A stretch of 64,000 bases of DNA, taken from Sphingobium sp. CR2-8 (GTDB taxonomy: Bacteria > Pseudomonadota > Alphaproteobacteria > Sphingomonadales > Sphingomonadaceae). Where the stretch lies: contig NZ_JAYKZY010000002.1 of NCBI RefSeq assembly GCF_035818615.1, positions 2,668,501 to 2,732,500 on the forward strand, given 5' to 3'. Positions 63,528 to 64,000 of the stretch are shown here, one piece after another. The translations under genes were made by a program, and so were the position numbers. Under the pieces are notes generated by a model. The model was not told the origin of the DNA. It worked only from the letters and a program-made list of their open reading frames with translations, and ran no database searches. Positions within the stretch are counted from its first letter, which is position 1. Each line of letters begins with the position of its first letter.

Positions 63528-64000
63528 ATGGATCGGCTCGTCAACACGGCTCTTACGGCCATGCGCGGCGCGATGGCACGGCAGGCGGCGGTCGCGAACA
63601 ACCTCGCGAACGTCAACACTGTCGGCTTCCGCGCGGAAATCGCCAATGCCGAGACGCGCTGGATCAAGGGCGACACCTTCGACACCCGCGCGCAGGCTTC
63701 CGAACAGGTGATCGCCGCCGACATGGCGCAAGGCGCGGTCACCGACACCGGCAATCCACTGGACGTGGCCCTGGACGGCGATGCTCTGCTCGCCGTCCAA
63801 GGCGCGGACGGCAGCGAAGCCTATACCCGCCGCGGCGACCTGCGCGTCACCGACAGCGGGCTGCTGACTACCGGCGACGGCCTGGCCGTGCTGGGTGAAG
63901 GCGGGCCGATCGTCCTGCCGCAGATGGACAGCGTGTCGATCGCCAAGGATGGCAGCATCTGGGGCGTGCCGCAGGGCGGCGACCCCGCGAATCCGGCGCA
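63528..64000 (+). CDS. flgF: Flagellar rod protein FlgF, 3' part missing
   Basis: The first 157 codons are in the window; the frame is open at the right edge. MDRLVNTALTAMRGAMARQAAVANNLANVNTVGFRAEI and PLDVALDGDALLAVQGADGSEAYTRRGDLRVTDSGLL match FlgF. It is a proximal rod protein. The operon evidently continues beyond the window, probably with flgG. Confidence 0.93.
   Translation, partial: MDRLVNTALTAMRGAMARQAAVANNLANVNTVGFRAEIANAETRWIKGDTFDTRAQASEQVIAADMAQGAVTDTGNPLDVALDGDALLAVQGADGSEAYTRRGDLRVTDSGLLTTGDGLAVLGEGGPIVLPQMDSVSIAKDGSIWGVPQGGDPANPA

Overview
The window looks like chromosomal DNA of a sphingomonad (Alphaproteobacteria, Sphingomonadaceae, most likely Sphingobium or Sphingomonas). 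The reasons are uniformly high GC, a class II DAHP synthase, a petABC operon, a CpdR gene beside an N-formylglutamate amidohydrolase gene, an opgGH pair, and short dispersed inverted repeats of the type common in these genomes. The genus call is an inference; nothing here is a direct taxonomic marker.

The left half (1 to about 30,500) is housekeeping DNA with genes on both strands. It holds a partial aspartate aminotransferase; folate genes pabB and pabC; a DUF983 protein; a thioesterase; a cytochrome b561-YceI fusion; class II DAHP synthase; a SAM methyltransferase beside a stretch with no recognisable gene (6.5-7.95 kb); a TerC transporter; fructose-1,6-bisphosphatase; a candidate small RNA; an OafA-type acyltransferase; cpdR; dctA; tRNA-Val(GAC); an MTA/SAH nucleosidase; apt; petABC (cytochrome bc1); trmL; a frameshifted hemF; lipB; queC and queE; hslO; and argD-argF.

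The right half (30,690-64,000) is most of a flagellar regulon. A long minus-strand run goes from a sigma-54 activator (49,562) through fliE-F-G-H-I-J-K-L-M-N-O-P-Q-R and flhB to a GT87-type glycosyltransferase (33,104). Many of its genes overlap or nearly touch. Downstream are a frameshifted small gene of unknown function, fliD and fliS. On the plus strand are flagellin fliC and opgG-opgH. Back on the minus strand are fliA, flhA and a lytic transglycosylase, then flgN, flgM and flgA, then motB and motA. Divergent from these, on the plus strand, the rod and hook genes flgB-C-D-E-F run off the right edge. No chemotaxis genes are in the window, and flgG onward is not seen.

The sequence shows a two-tier regulatory design. 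Three near-perfect sigma-54 sites (TGGCAC-N5-TTGCT) stand before the middle genes: flgB, flgA-flgM-flgN, and lytic transglycosylase-flhA-fliA. Three sites of the form CTAAAG-N14-GCCGT stand before the late genes fliC, fliD and the unknown small gene. They fit the sigma-28 (FliA) consensus. FliA and its anti-sigma factor FlgM are both encoded here, so the window carries its own late-gene switch. Points to look at first are the sigma-28-linked unknown gene, a FliM without the usual N-terminal CheY-binding segment, an unusually long repeat-built FliK, and two single-base indels in C5/G5 runs (in hemF and in the unknown gene) that may be mutations or assembly errors.
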